Assembly: GCA_028820635.1 (NCBI GenBank) | Contig: JAPPIG010000019.1 | Coordinates: 124,001-188,000, forward strand | From: Candidatus Poribacteria bacterium | Lineage (GTDB): Bacteria > Poribacteria > WGA-4E > WGA-3G | Length of the DNA: 64,000 bases | Direction of reading: 5' to 3' | Shown: positions 16,415-25,613 of the stretch, piece by piece | Layout: the number at the start of each line of letters is the position of its first letter | Position numbering within the stretch: position 1 is the stretch's first letter | Made by a program: the position numbers and the translations under genes | The notes under the pieces: model-generated | What the model was told of the DNA's origin: nothing | The model's database searches: none | The model's input: only the letters and a program-made list of their open reading frames with translations

Positions 16415-17233
16415 ATGAAATCTAAAGATGTTGCAATGACCTTCTGGGAACATCTTGAGGAACTCCGGCGGCGTATCATATTTTCTCTCATTGCTTTAGG
16501 TGTTTTTACAGTACTGGGTTTATCCTTCACTAAACCAATAAAATATGTCCTTGAGCTCCCGATGAAGAGTCCTATGATGAGTATGGTCGCCAACGCGATT
16601 GACGCGAGTGCAGGCTCAGAAGGCTCAACCCTCGGTTTCTTAGCACTTGCGCTGCACAGCGGGACATCAAGTGTGGAAGCTGAACTCATCCTAACAGGCC
16701 CATTTCAAAGTATCATGGCATTCCTAACAATTGGAATAACGACTGGCATATTACTCTCATTACCGATAATTCTATATCAGATTTGGATGTTTGTGTTTCC
16801 CGCATTGAATAGGTCTGAACAACGATTGGCGGTGCCACTTTTCTTTACCATCATCTTCTTTTTCATTCTTGGTGCTGTTTTCGCTTATTTCATTGTAGTT
16901 CCAGTTGTATTGCAATTTGCAGCAGGTCTTTTTCAATTAAAAAATCTTTGGGATTTGAAATTTTATATTACCTTTGTAACACAGTTAATTTTAGGGTTCG
17001 GAGTCGCTTTTGAATTACCGATCGTAATGGCGTTTCTCGCGCGTATCGGAGTCATAGACTCGCAAGGTTTTCGTGGCAAACAGCGGCATGCGTTGTTAGG
17101 TATTTGTGTAATTTCGGCTTTGTTAACTCCAGCAGACCCAGGTTCAATGCTGCTGATGGCGATTCCACTCTTTGTATTGTATCAACTCGGTATTTTTTTC
17201 GCATTCCTCGTTGAACAGGAGGCAGAAATATAA
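16415..17233 (+). CDS. tatC: TatC twin-arginine translocase receptor subunit
   Basis: A 272-residue TatC has six membrane helices and recognises the twin-arginine signal. The cytoplasmic N-terminus FWEHLEELRRRI (residues 10-21) and the loop FPALNRSEQR near 129 are family hallmarks. The first periplasmic loop is somewhat long (residues about 45-88). Its stop overlaps the start of the zinc-ribbon gene by one base (taATG), implying coupled translation. Confidence 0.96.
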   Translation: MKSKDVAMTFWEHLEELRRRIIFSLIALGVFTVLGLSFTKPIKYVLELPMKSPMMSMVANAIDASAGSEGSTLGFLALALHSGTSSVEAELILTGPFQSIMAFLTIGITTGILLSLPIILYQIWMFVFPALNRSEQRLAVPLFFTIIFFFILGAVFAYFIVVPVVLQFAAGLFQLKNLWDLKFYITFVTQLILGFGVAFELPIVMAFLARIGVIDSQGFRGKQRHALLGICVISALLTPADPGSMLLMAIPLFVLYQLGIFFAFLVEQEAEI

Positions 17234-17976
17234 TGGCAAACGAATCTTTAAGACAGCAGCTCGCTTTGCTTTATAAGTTACAGGAGCATGACAGAGAGTT
17301 GTTGTCATTCCACCAACGATTACAAACTATCCCCAGAAACATTGCACAATTGGAAGCGAGTGTTACAAAATATAAAGATGAAATAAAGGCAAAATCTGAT
17401 GAACTTGCCGAAGTTGAAAAAGCACAGCGTTCCAAAAACGCGGAATTAGAAATGAATGCTGTTCAACGTGAGAAATATAAGGAAGAACAGCGCGAAGTTA
17501 CCTCAAATGAAGCCTATACCGCGCTGGAAAATCAGATTGAATATCTTGATGAGAAGGATTTTGAGACAGAAGAAGAAATATTGGAACTGATGGAAAAAGG
17601 TGAGCAGTTGAAGTCGGAATTGACAGAGCTTGAGGCGGAGGTTGTTCGTGAAGATGCAAAGACTACTGAAAAAACAACTGAATTCCGTGCAGAACAGAAA
17701 AATTTGCAAACCGAGATAAATGAAAAATTAGAGCAGCGGAACACATTTCTGCCTAAAATTGACAAGAAACTTAGCACACAATACCATCGGTGGATGGAAC
17801 GACATAAAACCGATTTTGTTGCATTGGGCAAAAATGGAACTTGCGGAAGTTGTCGTCTTACAATTCAGCCGCAAAACCTAAAAGAAGCAGAAAAATATGA
17901 AAAATTGGTTTATTGTTCCAATTGTAAGCGAGTACTTTATGTCGAACCCTCCGATCCAAATACACCTTTTCCATAG
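17233..17976 (+). CDS. Coiled-coil C4 zinc-ribbon protein (DUF164 / CdsZ-like)
   Basis: A 247-residue protein has a long coiled coil (about residues 15-190, rich in E, K, Q and heptads). It ends in a C4 zinc ribbon: CGSC near 208 and CSNC near 233. This architecture is widespread in bacteria, and its function is poorly defined (nucleic-acid or complex-scaffolding roles have been proposed). It is translationally coupled to tatC. Confidence 0.88.
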   Translation: MANESLRQQLALLYKLQEHDRELLSFHQRLQTIPRNIAQLEASVTKYKDEIKAKSDELAEVEKAQRSKNAELEMNAVQREKYKEEQREVTSNEAYTALENQIEYLDEKDFETEEEILELMEKGEQLKSELTELEAEVVREDAKTTEKTTEFRAEQKNLQTEINEKLEQRNTFLPKIDKKLSTQYHRWMERHKTDFVALGKNGTCGSCRLTIQPQNLKEAEKYEKLVYCSNCKRVLYVEPSDPNTPFP

Positions 17977-18027
17977 CGAAACCCATTACTGATTTTCACG
18001 TTTGTCAAGTAGAGTGGAGTGTTCTTG

Positions 18028-18354
18028 ATGCCATTTGTTGATATTAATGTTCAACCTGAAAAACAGGTTTTTGATGGGGTAACAATTCGGACAATCCATG
18101 GTGAAAAACTAATGATGTCCTATGTCTATTTGCAACCGCATAGCACAGTTGCAGAACACAGCCACCAGCATGAACAGATGGGTATGGTTTTAGAAGGCAC
18201 ATTTGAATTGACTATTGACGGAGAATCACGAATGCTCAAAAAAGGGGACACTTACCTTATTCCCTCACATGTAAAACACAGTGCTAAGGCATTTGACAAG
18301 ATGGCAATTGCCCTGGATATTTTTAGCCCACCTCGGGAAGATTATATATCTTGA
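18028..18354 (+). CDS. Small cupin-domain protein
   Basis: This 108-residue single-domain cupin has metal-binding motif 1 HSHQHEQMGMVLEGTFE near residues 43-60 and motif 2 PSHVKHSAKAF near 79-90. It is probably a metal-dependent small-molecule binding or isomerising protein. ATG 18028 fits GTGGAG at 18014-18019; the GTG at 18019 opening the longer frame is part of that site. Its stop overlaps the TTG start of the next gene. Confidence 0.85.
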   Translation: MPFVDINVQPEKQVFDGVTIRTIHGEKLMMSYVYLQPHSTVAEHSHQHEQMGMVLEGTFELTIDGESRMLKKGDTYLIPSHVKHSAKAFDKMAIALDIFSPPREDYIS

Positions 18355-19130
18355 CAACAAAGTTGTATCACACAATTGATGAATTAACTGAGACATCCCT
18401 TGTCCATGCGGGAATAAGTCTCCGCTGTGGAGGAGTAAGCAAGACACCTTACACCTCTCTTAATTTAGCTTCGCATGTAGGGGACAATCCAGATGCAGTT
18501 TCTCAAAATCAGCAACTCTTTTCAGACCATACCGGTATTAAGACGCTAAAATATTGCAGACAGATTCATAGTGATGCTGTTATAAATGCAGATACAGTTG
18601 CAACATTATTTTGGGATGTTGAAAACCAAAATGTGTCTGAAAAAATAGGAGATGCCTTAATTTCAGCACAGCAGGACGAGACATTAGGTGTTTTCACTGC
18701 TGATTGTGTCCCGATTTTTATCTTGGATGTAGCCTCACCTGCTATCGGAATTGCACATGCTGGGTGGCGTGGTACTTTGGCACGAATTGCCGCCAAAACA
18801 CTTGCAGAAATGAAAGCTCAATTTGACACTATTGCAGAAAATTGTCTTATCCACTTAGGACCTTCTATTCAGAAATGTTGTTACACCGTTAGTCCAGATT
18901 TAATTTCTCAGTTTGTAAGACATTTCGGTCAAGCCGTACACAACGGGCTAAATTTAAGTTTACAGACAGCCAACTTTTCCCAATTAGTTGATGTTGGCGT
19001 AACATCCGAATCAATTTCAATATCTCCATATTGTACCGCTTGTTGCACAGATAATTTTTATTCACATCGAGCAGAGGGGGGACAAACAGGAAGGATGTTT
19101 TCATTTATACAACTCATCCACGCAAATTAA
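18351..19130 (+). CDS. pgeF: Peptidoglycan editing factor PgeF / laccase-domain (YfiH) protein
   Basis: This 259-residue DUF152/YfiH-family enzyme has the three metal-ligand segments in order: CRQIHSDAV near 66, FTADCVPIF near 116 and IAHAGWRGT near 134. Members act as purine nucleoside phosphorylase/deaminase or remove mis-incorporated L-Ser from peptidoglycan precursors. It starts at TTG 18351, overlapping the cupin stop (TTGA), a coupling junction. Confidence 0.9.
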   Translation: MTTKLYHTIDELTETSLVHAGISLRCGGVSKTPYTSLNLASHVGDNPDAVSQNQQLFSDHTGIKTLKYCRQIHSDAVINADTVATLFWDVENQNVSEKIGDALISAQQDETLGVFTADCVPIFILDVASPAIGIAHAGWRGTLARIAAKTLAEMKAQFDTIAENCLIHLGPSIQKCCYTVSPDLISQFVRHFGQAVHNGLNLSLQTANFSQLVDVGVTSESISISPYCTACCTDNFYSHRAEGGQTGRMFSFIQLIHAN

Positions 19131-19295
19131 GAAAAATCTTCCTATTACTTGATAAATTACTAAACCTTTGTCAAGGCAAATTGCTGTAGAATACTTCGGG
19201 CTATGGAGTGAAACAAATTTGCATTGCTGGCAAAAAAATGGTATCATTAAGTGACCGGAGTACGCCTTCGGTCTGGGATCAAAGTGAGAATTGAA

Positions 19296-19631
19296 ATGCG
19301 TTCCATTTTCACATCGTTATCTATCTTAACGAGTATAATAGGTCTTATTTTTATCATACGGGGTTGTGTTCATCCTGCGAAATATCAGAAGGAGTTGTCT
19401 AAGGAAACATCAACCGCTGTAAGAGTAACCCAAGTTTACACTGAGGCTACGCATGTTGTTGTGGTCGGTATCGGAATCGTTTGTTTTGGGATATTGATAG
19501 CCGTTATAGGAACACTTTTTCACGTTGACGACTGGAAAAATCTATATTCACGCTTAATTGGTAAAACAGAGAAGAATCTATCGGGTACGGATGAAACTGA
19601 GACCTTACAGCGTGAGGAGAATGAGAATTGA
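19296..19631 (+). CDS. Small membrane protein of unknown function
   Basis: A 111-residue protein has two hydrophobic segments (about 5-25 and 55-80) separated by a polar loop and a charged C-terminal tail. No family is recognised. ATG 19296 removes an unsupported basic extension from the GTG at 19251. Its stop overlaps the yggS TTG start, so it belongs to the same operon. A possible promoter (TTGTCA 19168-19173, AATACT 19190-19195) lies upstream. Confidence 0.6.
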   Translation: MRSIFTSLSILTSIIGLIFIIRGCVHPAKYQKELSKETSTAVRVTQVYTEATHVVVVGIGIVCFGILIAVIGTLFHVDDWKNLYSRLIGKTEKNLSGTDETETLQREENEN

Positions 19632-20341
19632 ATTGGATTGCTGAAAACCTTGCAAGTGTCAAGGAACGTATGGCGGCAGCTGCAGAACGGAGTGGTCGTT
19701 CTCCAGATTCAATTAAGCTTGTTCCAGTTACAAAAGGGCGTTCAATATCAGAGATTCAATCGCTCCTTGCTGCTGGTGCTACGGATATAGGTGAAAACCG
19801 TATACAGGAAGCACAACAGAAATACGATCCAATTCATAGTTTTTTGGCAGCATCAAACACGCTAAAGTGTGATTGGCATCTCATTGGACACTTGCAGAGA
19901 AATAAGGTTAAGTCCGCATTAGAGATATTTTCTCTGATCCATTCAGTAGACAGTTTGAGACTTTTAGCTGAGATATCGCGCCGTACAGAAGTCCTAAAAA
20001 AACAGACAGACATTTTAATACAAATAAATACGACTGGTGAGGAAAGCAAATTTGGTTTAGATTCGGAAGATGTGTTCGATTTTATGGAAAAGTCATTGTC
20101 ATATTCCAGTGTACGTATTGTTGGGTTAATGACAATGGGGGTGTTAAGTCCTTCTCCAGAAACAAATCGTCCAGCTTTTGCTTTGTTGAGAACCCTTTCG
20201 GATAGGATAAAGACTGAGAAATATCCAGGCATAACAATGCAATATCTCTCCATGGGGATGACAGACGATTTTGAAGTTGCAATTGAAGAAGGAGCGAATC
20301 TTGTTAGGATTGGTAGGGCAATCTTTGAAACCACAGTTTAA
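19628..20341 (+). CDS. YggS/PLPBP pyridoxal-phosphate homeostasis protein
   Basis: A 237-residue PLP-binding TIM-barrel protein has the Schiff-base lysine in KLVPVTKG (K36), followed by ATDIGENRIQEAQQKY and GLMTMGVLS. Members keep PLP balance and are often encoded beside proC. It starts at TTG 19628 with GAGGAG at 19614-19619. It overlaps the preceding stop and lies 38 bases before proC. Confidence 0.93.
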   Translation: MNWIAENLASVKERMAAAAERSGRSPDSIKLVPVTKGRSISEIQSLLAAGATDIGENRIQEAQQKYDPIHSFLAASNTLKCDWHLIGHLQRNKVKSALEIFSLIHSVDSLRLLAEISRRTEVLKKQTDILIQINTTGEESKFGLDSEDVFDFMEKSLSYSSVRIVGLMTMGVLSPSPETNRPAFALLRTLSDRIKTEKYPGITMQYLSMGMTDDFEVAIEEGANLVRIGRAIFETTV

Positions 20342-20379
20342 TCTTTACGTATCTTGATTAGAATTTGTATAGGAGTAAA

Positions 20380-21198
20380 ATGGTGGTAGATAACCAGAAA
20401 TTGGGTGTGATTGGTGTTGGGAAAATGGGCGGGATCATTGTTAGGAGTATAGTAGATCGCTTGCTACCAGCACAACAGATTTGTATAACTGATCTGGACA
20501 AAAATCTGGTAACCCAACTGTGTGATGAAAAGGGTGTGAACGCTGCATCAGATATTGACGAGTTAATACAAGAGACAGATGTTATTCTATGTGCAGTTCC
20601 ACCTGTAGCTGTACCGCACATCGTACCACAAGTAGCGCACAACTTATCACCGCCACAATGGATTGTAAGTATAGCGGCAGGGGTTACAACTGAAACCCTT
20701 GAATCGTATTTTGAAACGCCACCTCCAATTGTTCGTGTGATGCCGAATATAGCGGCTTCCGTTGAAGCAGCTATATCTGTTTTAACAGCAGGTAGTACTA
20801 CAGAAGTGGAGCACCTTAATTTTACAAAGAAGTTATTTGACACTTGCGGAACAACATTAATAATGGAGGAACGCCACCTGAATGCGGTTACTGCGGTCAG
20901 TGGTAGTGGTCCTGCTTATGTAGCCCTTTTTGTAGAGGCAATTGCGGATGCGGGCGTACATGTTGGTCTGCCTCGTCAGGACGCACAAACTCTGGCAATA
21001 CACACTGTTTTGGGAGCAGCAACAATGTTGTCGCATTCACAAGATCATCCAGCTGTCCTCAAAAACCGAGTGACAACACCCGGCGGGACAACAGCAGCTG
21101 GGCTCCATGCACTTGAACGAGGGGGATTGCGCGCAACACTTGCAGAGGCAATTCTTGCTGCAACAGAACGGGCAAAACAACTCGACACTGCAAAATAG
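20380..21198 (+). CDS. proC: Pyrroline-5-carboxylate reductase
   Basis: A 272-residue ProC reduces pyrroline-5-carboxylate to proline with NAD(P)H. A Rossmann start (LGVIGVGKMGGIIV), RVMPNIAASV near 119 and the dimer-domain signature TPGGTTAAGLHALERGG near 233 are all present. ATG 20380 follows AGGAG at 20371-20375 and replaces a five-residue longer frame. It is part of the yggS-proC-yggT block. Confidence 0.95.
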   Translation: MVVDNQKLGVIGVGKMGGIIVRSIVDRLLPAQQICITDLDKNLVTQLCDEKGVNAASDIDELIQETDVILCAVPPVAVPHIVPQVAHNLSPPQWIVSIAAGVTTETLESYFETPPPIVRVMPNIAASVEAAISVLTAGSTTEVEHLNFTKKLFDTCGTTLIMEERHLNAVTAVSGSGPAYVALFVEAIADAGVHVGLPRQDAQTLAIHTVLGAATMLSHSQDHPAVLKNRVTTPGGTTAAGLHALERGGLRATLAEAILAATERAKQLDTAK

Positions 21199-21216
21199 GA
21201 AAAGACATATAACGTA

Positions 21217-21477
21217 ATGGATCTGCTTGCTTATATTATCAGTCGGTTACTTAGAATTTATATGCTGATTGTCTTCGTAAACGTGTTTCTCTCATGGATT
21301 GTATTTGGTACGCAAAATCTAACCGTTCGGGGAATCTATAGGCTAACAAGTCAAATTGTTGAGCCGGTTTTGCAACCGATTCGCAATGTGCTTCAACCAA
21401 TGAGTCGAAATATAGGAATTGATTTTTCACCGATGGTGTTGTTATTCCTTTTATACATTCTCACCAGTATATTATAA
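21217..21477 (+). CDS. YggT-family membrane protein
   Basis: This 86-residue protein has two membrane helices (about 5-25 and 62-84) around a conserved loop: RLTSQIVEPVLQPIRNVL, with the P-x-x-x-P-x-R signature. YggT proteins sit beside proC/divIVA in many phyla and are linked to membrane or septum organisation and osmotic tolerance. It lies 18 bases after proC. Confidence 0.92.
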   Translation: MDLLAYIISRLLRIYMLIVFVNVFLSWIVFGTQNLTVRGIYRLTSQIVEPVLQPIRNVLQPMSRNIGIDFSPMVLLFLLYILTSIL

Positions 21478-21563
21478 ATTTTAACATAAAATTGTTTCTA
21501 CAGTTCTGCCCAATTTAGATCCGGTGTACATTGCGAATACATTTGCCGGAATAACATCAAATT

Positions 21564-24152
21564 ATGAAAAAGGCAAATTCTCCATCAAAGGACACCACAA
21601 CTAAACGTTCTAAGGGTAAATCAGAGAATAAAGCCCTAACATCTGCTCCTACCGAGAACGTTGTACACAATCCCCACGAATCAGAGATTCTCAAATTGTG
21701 GGCAACCCAAAATGTCTACAAGATTGATGAAAAGACTACAGAATTGCCAACATACGTGGTCAGAGAAATGCCGACCCCTGTTGACAGACTAAGTGTTGAT
21801 ACACTTCGAAGGAAAATTTTCCAAGATATTTTTTTGAAATATGAAATGATGCAGGGAAAAACTGTAGTTTATTCTCCACTTTGGGAAACCTTTCCTTTTA
21901 GTGTTGAAGTGACCGTAATTAAGGAGAGTACAGCTAAAGTTTCGGGAAATATCATCAATTTGCGTAAACAGTGTAAACAGTTTTATGGCGAACAATTGAA
22001 AATACAGCAGCAGAAATTACAGAAACTCGGAATTTTTGCTGATTGGACTTCCGCTGAAAAAACATTGGAGACACGACATGAGACTAAACTCTTTGGCTTC
22101 TTTGATAGACTACGGGAGGCTAAATTTTTACGCGACGAACTAAAACTCAGTCATTGGTGTCCAAAATGTGTGTCTCCATTGGAAGTAGGCAAAACAGTGA
22201 CATCTGTTTCAAATAGCGTTTTAGATACCTATGTGAAGTTCCCATTCAACACCGGTTTTGAAGAATTAGGAAAAGATGTTTATTTTGCAGTCCGTTTTCC
22301 TCTTTCACAATTGTCGGAGATCGTGGGGATGATCGCAATAGGTATTTATGAAAATAGTAATTTTTTGCTCACTGAATTTGAAAATCAATATCTTATTTTT
22401 TCTAAACGGCAATTCAATAAACTTGTTGATCCAAACGCCAAACGCAAAAAATACCCAAAACCCATTACTGAATTAGAAGTAAGGCAGTTTAGTAATTGCA
22501 CTGTTTCCCATCCACTATTTTCGTTAACTGATCTGCCATTTTTTATAATACCGGAGAAAATAGTTGAAAGCATCTCTGATTCTTCTGAAAAAAAAGAATT
22601 AATGGAAGGAATTATCCCACTAAACCCTGCACATCATTCGCTTAGTTATAATATTTACAAGACATTACCAAACATCGGCAATTCTACTCAAGCAGATTCT
22701 ATATCATCTACACCAACAACACCGGTTTTTGATGAAACTGGCAGGTTCACAGAAGATGCAGATATTTTGTGCGGATTAAATTTGTCAAACGCCATTGAGT
22801 TTATCATTGATGAATTGGAAGGTCGAGGATGCTTAATTAAAGCGCGTAAACAAAAAGTAAAACAACTTGAATGCCAACATTGCAATGGTTTATCGGTTGC
22901 ACGCCCATACCGCCACTGGATGTTTTCCATAACTTCAAGTGACATTAGTGAACAACTCTCAAATTGTCCCGAGTACTGGAACCATTACGACGACGAAATA
23001 CGTGAGAACATTCAAAATGAAATGATGAATGTCTCCGATATGCCAATTTCATCACAACGTCAATGGGGAATTCCGCTTCCAGTTTTGAGGTGTGATAATT
23101 GTAACAGTCTTATTACAGATAAAAAAATCCTTCGTGCTGTTCGTGGTTCTATCCGACGCGGTTCCGAACACTGGTTCCGCCTGAGCGTTGAAGAACTCTT
23201 ACCTGCTGATACGGTCTGTGTGAATTGTCATTCAAAAGACTTCCGAAAAGAGTTAACATATATTGAAAGCCATTTTGCGAACTTACTCCAAACGCTTGAT
23301 ACTTCGGATTTCAAGAAGTCAACTATTGCTGCGTCCACGAATGTTGCGTTTGTGCCGCGTACTCCTTTTTTGAAATGGTTAGGAGAATTGAGTGTACTTT
23401 CAGCATCTCTCCAACTGAGCCGCTCTACGAAAGAGAGCCAACCTTTTAAATTCCTAAAATTAAACGATATTGCTGAAGAGGTTTGGGATACCGAAGTGCA
23501 GGAAAAAATCCTACAAAAATACCCTGCGGATGTTTTACGGTTGATCTCAATAGTCCCAGATTTACATCAAGTTCAACTAAAAGGGGATGGTGCTAAACAA
23601 CTTGAAGAGTTGATAGCGGAATACAACCAAAAATACGCCCAGCTTAAAGAAATACTATATCAGGCAGTCGAATTGCTGGCAGATTTGCAAGAGAAAGGGA
23701 ATTCTGTTACACATACTATTTTTTCAAAAGGACTCAACGAGGACATTACTGCCTTACTACAAGAACCTGACATGCTTGCGGTTTCATTAACTAATCGACT
23801 TTTAATTGATATTGAGGCAGCCTACCATGTAAGAGATTTCTATGAAATGTGGCGTTCATTATACGATTTTTGTCATACTGAACTTCTTTTTTATTTAGAA
23901 TTCTGTTGTGGTAAAATTCCGAAAAAAAGATCAGACTCTGTCCAAATTGCACTACTATTAATATCCAAGAGCATTTTACAACGCCTTGCACCGATTCACC
24001 CTTTTTTAGCTGAGGAAATTTTTGCTCAGATAAATATCTTTTCTAAAAGTATATTTCGAAGTGAGTGGTGTCAATTGCCAGAAATTTCCGGGCAAATTGA
24101 TGTGAAGGTTGAATGGGAATCGTTTAAGAAGAACTATCAATCAACTACCTAA
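21564..24152 (+). CDS. Degenerate isoleucyl-tRNA-synthetase-like protein lacking the catalytic motifs
   Basis: This 862-residue open frame is collinear with IleRS (usually about 930 residues). Retained are the segment after the first motif (KIFQDI, then YSPLWE at 103-108 for YVPGWD), WCPKC (198-202), the TPVFDETGRFTED region (386-398), SSQRQWGIPLP (496-506 for SRQRYWGVPLP) and the helical anticodon-binding domain ending RLAPIHPFLAEEIF. Lost are HIGH (now S-V-D-T at 77-80), the CP1 editing TTTPWT, the GTGxVHxAPGHG loop (now GIIPLNPAHHS), the DVWFDSG/GSDQHRGWF stretch and KMSKS (no match in 600-640). The N-terminal 30 residues are basic and low complexity. It lies between yggT and lspA, the normal ileS locus. 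It cannot be an ordinary synthetase; a regulatory or tRNA-binding role is inferred. Confidence 0.8.
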   Translation: MKKANSPSKDTTTKRSKGKSENKALTSAPTENVVHNPHESEILKLWATQNVYKIDEKTTELPTYVVREMPTPVDRLSVDTLRRKIFQDIFLKYEMMQGKTVVYSPLWETFPFSVEVTVIKESTAKVSGNIINLRKQCKQFYGEQLKIQQQKLQKLGIFADWTSAEKTLETRHETKLFGFFDRLREAKFLRDELKLSHWCPKCVSPLEVGKTVTSVSNSVLDTYVKFPFNTGFEELGKDVYFAVRFPLSQLSEIVGMIAIGIYENSNFLLTEFENQYLIFSKRQFNKLVDPNAKRKKYPKPITELEVRQFSNCTVSHPLFSLTDLPFFIIPEKIVESISDSSEKKELMEGIIPLNPAHHSLSYNIYKTLPNIGNSTQADSISSTPTTPVFDETGRFTEDADILCGLNLSNAIEFIIDELEGRGCLIKARKQKVKQLECQHCNGLSVARPYRHWMFSITSSDISEQLSNCPEYWNHYDDEIRENIQNEMMNVSDMPISSQRQWGIPLPVLRCDNCNSLITDKKILRAVRGSIRRGSEHWFRLSVEELLPADTVCVNCHSKDFRKELTYIESHFANLLQTLDTSDFKKSTIAASTNVAFVPRTPFLKWLGELSVLSASLQLSRSTKESQPFKFLKLNDIAEEVWDTEVQEKILQKYPADVLRLISIVPDLHQVQLKGDGAKQLEELIAEYNQKYAQLKEILYQAVELLADLQEKGNSVTHTIFSKGLNEDITALLQEPDMLAVSLTNRLLIDIEAAYHVRDFYEMWRSLYDFCHTELLFYLEFCCGKIPKKRSDSVQIALLLISKSILQRLAPIHPFLAEEIFAQINIFSKSIFRSEWCQLPEISGQIDVKVEWESFKKNYQSTT

Positions 24153-24162
24153 CATTAGCGGG

Positions 24163-24669
24163 ATGACTCAGGAAGTGATTTCTCCGATTCAATACTTAAA
24201 AAAGATTTTGCCATTAGTAATAGTCGCTGTTCCAGCATTGTTGCTTGATATCATCACTAAATGGCTTGTACGTATGCATATCCCCCAAGGGAGCGGTTAT
24301 TCAATTATTCGTGGTTTTTTTAATCTACGACATGATAGAAACACGGGTGCTGCATTCGGAATTTTTTCAGATCAACGTACACTATTGATTATAATTACAA
24401 TCGTAGCGTTGATATTTATTTTTATCTATTCCTTCAGATTTCAGAATAGTCGATGGATGCAAACCTCACTCGGTTTTCTACTTGGAGGGGCAGTTGGTAA
24501 CTTTATTGACCGTGTCTACTTGGGGTCAGTAGTTGATTTCCTGCAATTCGGCATTGAAAGCAAAAACTTATTTTGGCCTACTTTTAATGTAGCAGATGTG
24601 TCCGTGTGTATAGGCGCGGGGATGCTTATTGTTTACCTCTTTCGTATTCAGCATCGGAACGTTAATTGA
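24163..24669 (+). CDS. lspA: Lipoprotein signal peptidase II
   Basis: A 168-residue LspA with four membrane helices cleaves prolipoproteins before the lipidated Cys. The conserved NTGAAFG (60-66) and the catalytic aspartates D125 (GSVVDF) and D145 (FNVAD) are present. ATG 24163 is preferred over TTG 24109, which lies inside the upstream gene. It starts 10 bases after that stop, the ileS-lspA arrangement of many bacteria. Its likely substrates include the lipobox proteins encoded at 30541, 31835, 34038 and 44702. Confidence 0.95.
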   Translation: MTQEVISPIQYLKKILPLVIVAVPALLLDIITKWLVRMHIPQGSGYSIIRGFFNLRHDRNTGAAFGIFSDQRTLLIIITIVALIFIFIYSFRFQNSRWMQTSLGFLLGGAVGNFIDRVYLGSVVDFLQFGIESKNLFWPTFNVADVSVCIGAGMLIVYLFRIQHRNVN

Positions 24670-24979
24670 GTTAGCAATATAAAGTCCTATACTTAACAAA
24701 ATCAATTATATCTTGTGTCTTGTTTTGTAGTAATACCATTTCTATATGATAATACGACATTATTTCGTAGGTCGGGTAGGAGCGGTAGCGAAACCCGACT
24801 TTTTATAGCGTCATGTCCAAATCAACGCCAAATTCGCCAAATCAACGGTATGAATGCCATTTGGCATTCCCCGTGTGGCATTTGGCGGGTTTCGTTCCTC
24901 ATACCGACCTACAATATGTTATGACAATTTGTCAATTAAAAATGGTATAACTTTCACACAAAGTTAAGAGGTTAAAATT
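24670..24979. repeat. Intergenic region with a GTAGGTCGG-bounded palindromic element
   Basis: GTAGGTCGG (24768-24776) and CCGACCTAC (24904-24912) are inverse ends of a roughly 145-bp unit. It has further pairing (GCGAAACCCG / CGGGTTTCG) and a GAATGCC-ATTT-GGCATTC hairpin inside. A short frame across it is an artefact. After the element, TGG-TATAAC (24943-24951) may be the -10 of the next gene. Confidence 0.6.
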
Positions 24980-25564
24980 ATGTTTAGATATAGAAGTCGT
25001 ATATTTGCACTCGCTTTAGTAGCAATTTTCATATTAGTGCCACACTCACAAGCACAAAACCAAAGTAGTCCTCCCACACAGCAAACTCAGGGGACACACC
25101 AAGAGGAATATCACGAAAGCGCATTACGTAGATTTGAAATTGTTACGTTAAGTGCCCTCCCATTTACGGCAGTACACAGTTATTTGGGAGTTCGCGGTGT
25201 AAAAATGATACAGACAAATAAAATTGCACCGGAATTGACTTCACAGAATTACCGCGTGATGGGTATTTGTGCTATTTCGTTATCACTGTTCATTGGTATT
25301 TGGGACTGGCTACATACACGTAATGTAGACAGGTCAGCACCGAGTGTGCCGGGATACATACCGCCATCACGTCCAACGGACGAAGTGATTCCTTCTGATG
25401 GAAGTATTGCTCGCGGGACTATTTTCGGTCCACATGCAAACGTATATGGTATCTCAACAAATTTCCGACAACATGGACGATACACGGTAAATACCCAATT
25501 GAATATGTGGTCAGCAGAACAGCCTGTTGATTTAGTCATCCCGCTGTTTGAAATACGATTCTAA
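24980..25564 (+). CDS. Exported or membrane protein of unknown function
   Basis: This 194-residue protein has a signal peptide (MFRYRSRIFALALVAIFILV...SQAQ), a Gln/Ser/Thr-rich linker, two hydrophobic segments (about 55-75 and 92-112) and a C-terminal beta-like stretch ending in LVIPLFEIRF. No family is recognised. It lies directly upstream of fmt with a 49-base gap. A role in the envelope is a guess from the signal peptide. Confidence 0.6.
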   Translation: MFRYRSRIFALALVAIFILVPHSQAQNQSSPPTQQTQGTHQEEYHESALRRFEIVTLSALPFTAVHSYLGVRGVKMIQTNKIAPELTSQNYRVMGICAISLSLFIGIWDWLHTRNVDRSAPSVPGYIPPSRPTDEVIPSDGSIARGTIFGPHANVYGISTNFRQHGRYTVNTQLNMWSAEQPVDLVIPLFEIRF

Positions 25565-25613
25565 TCATTTCTTAGCACTCAATAACTGACGGAAGATAGG
25601 TAATATACAAAAA

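Noticed and set aside
24715..24924. 69-codon open frame
   Set aside because: It runs through the palindromic GTAGGTCGG element. The codons simply translate the repeat arms, and no ribosome site is present.
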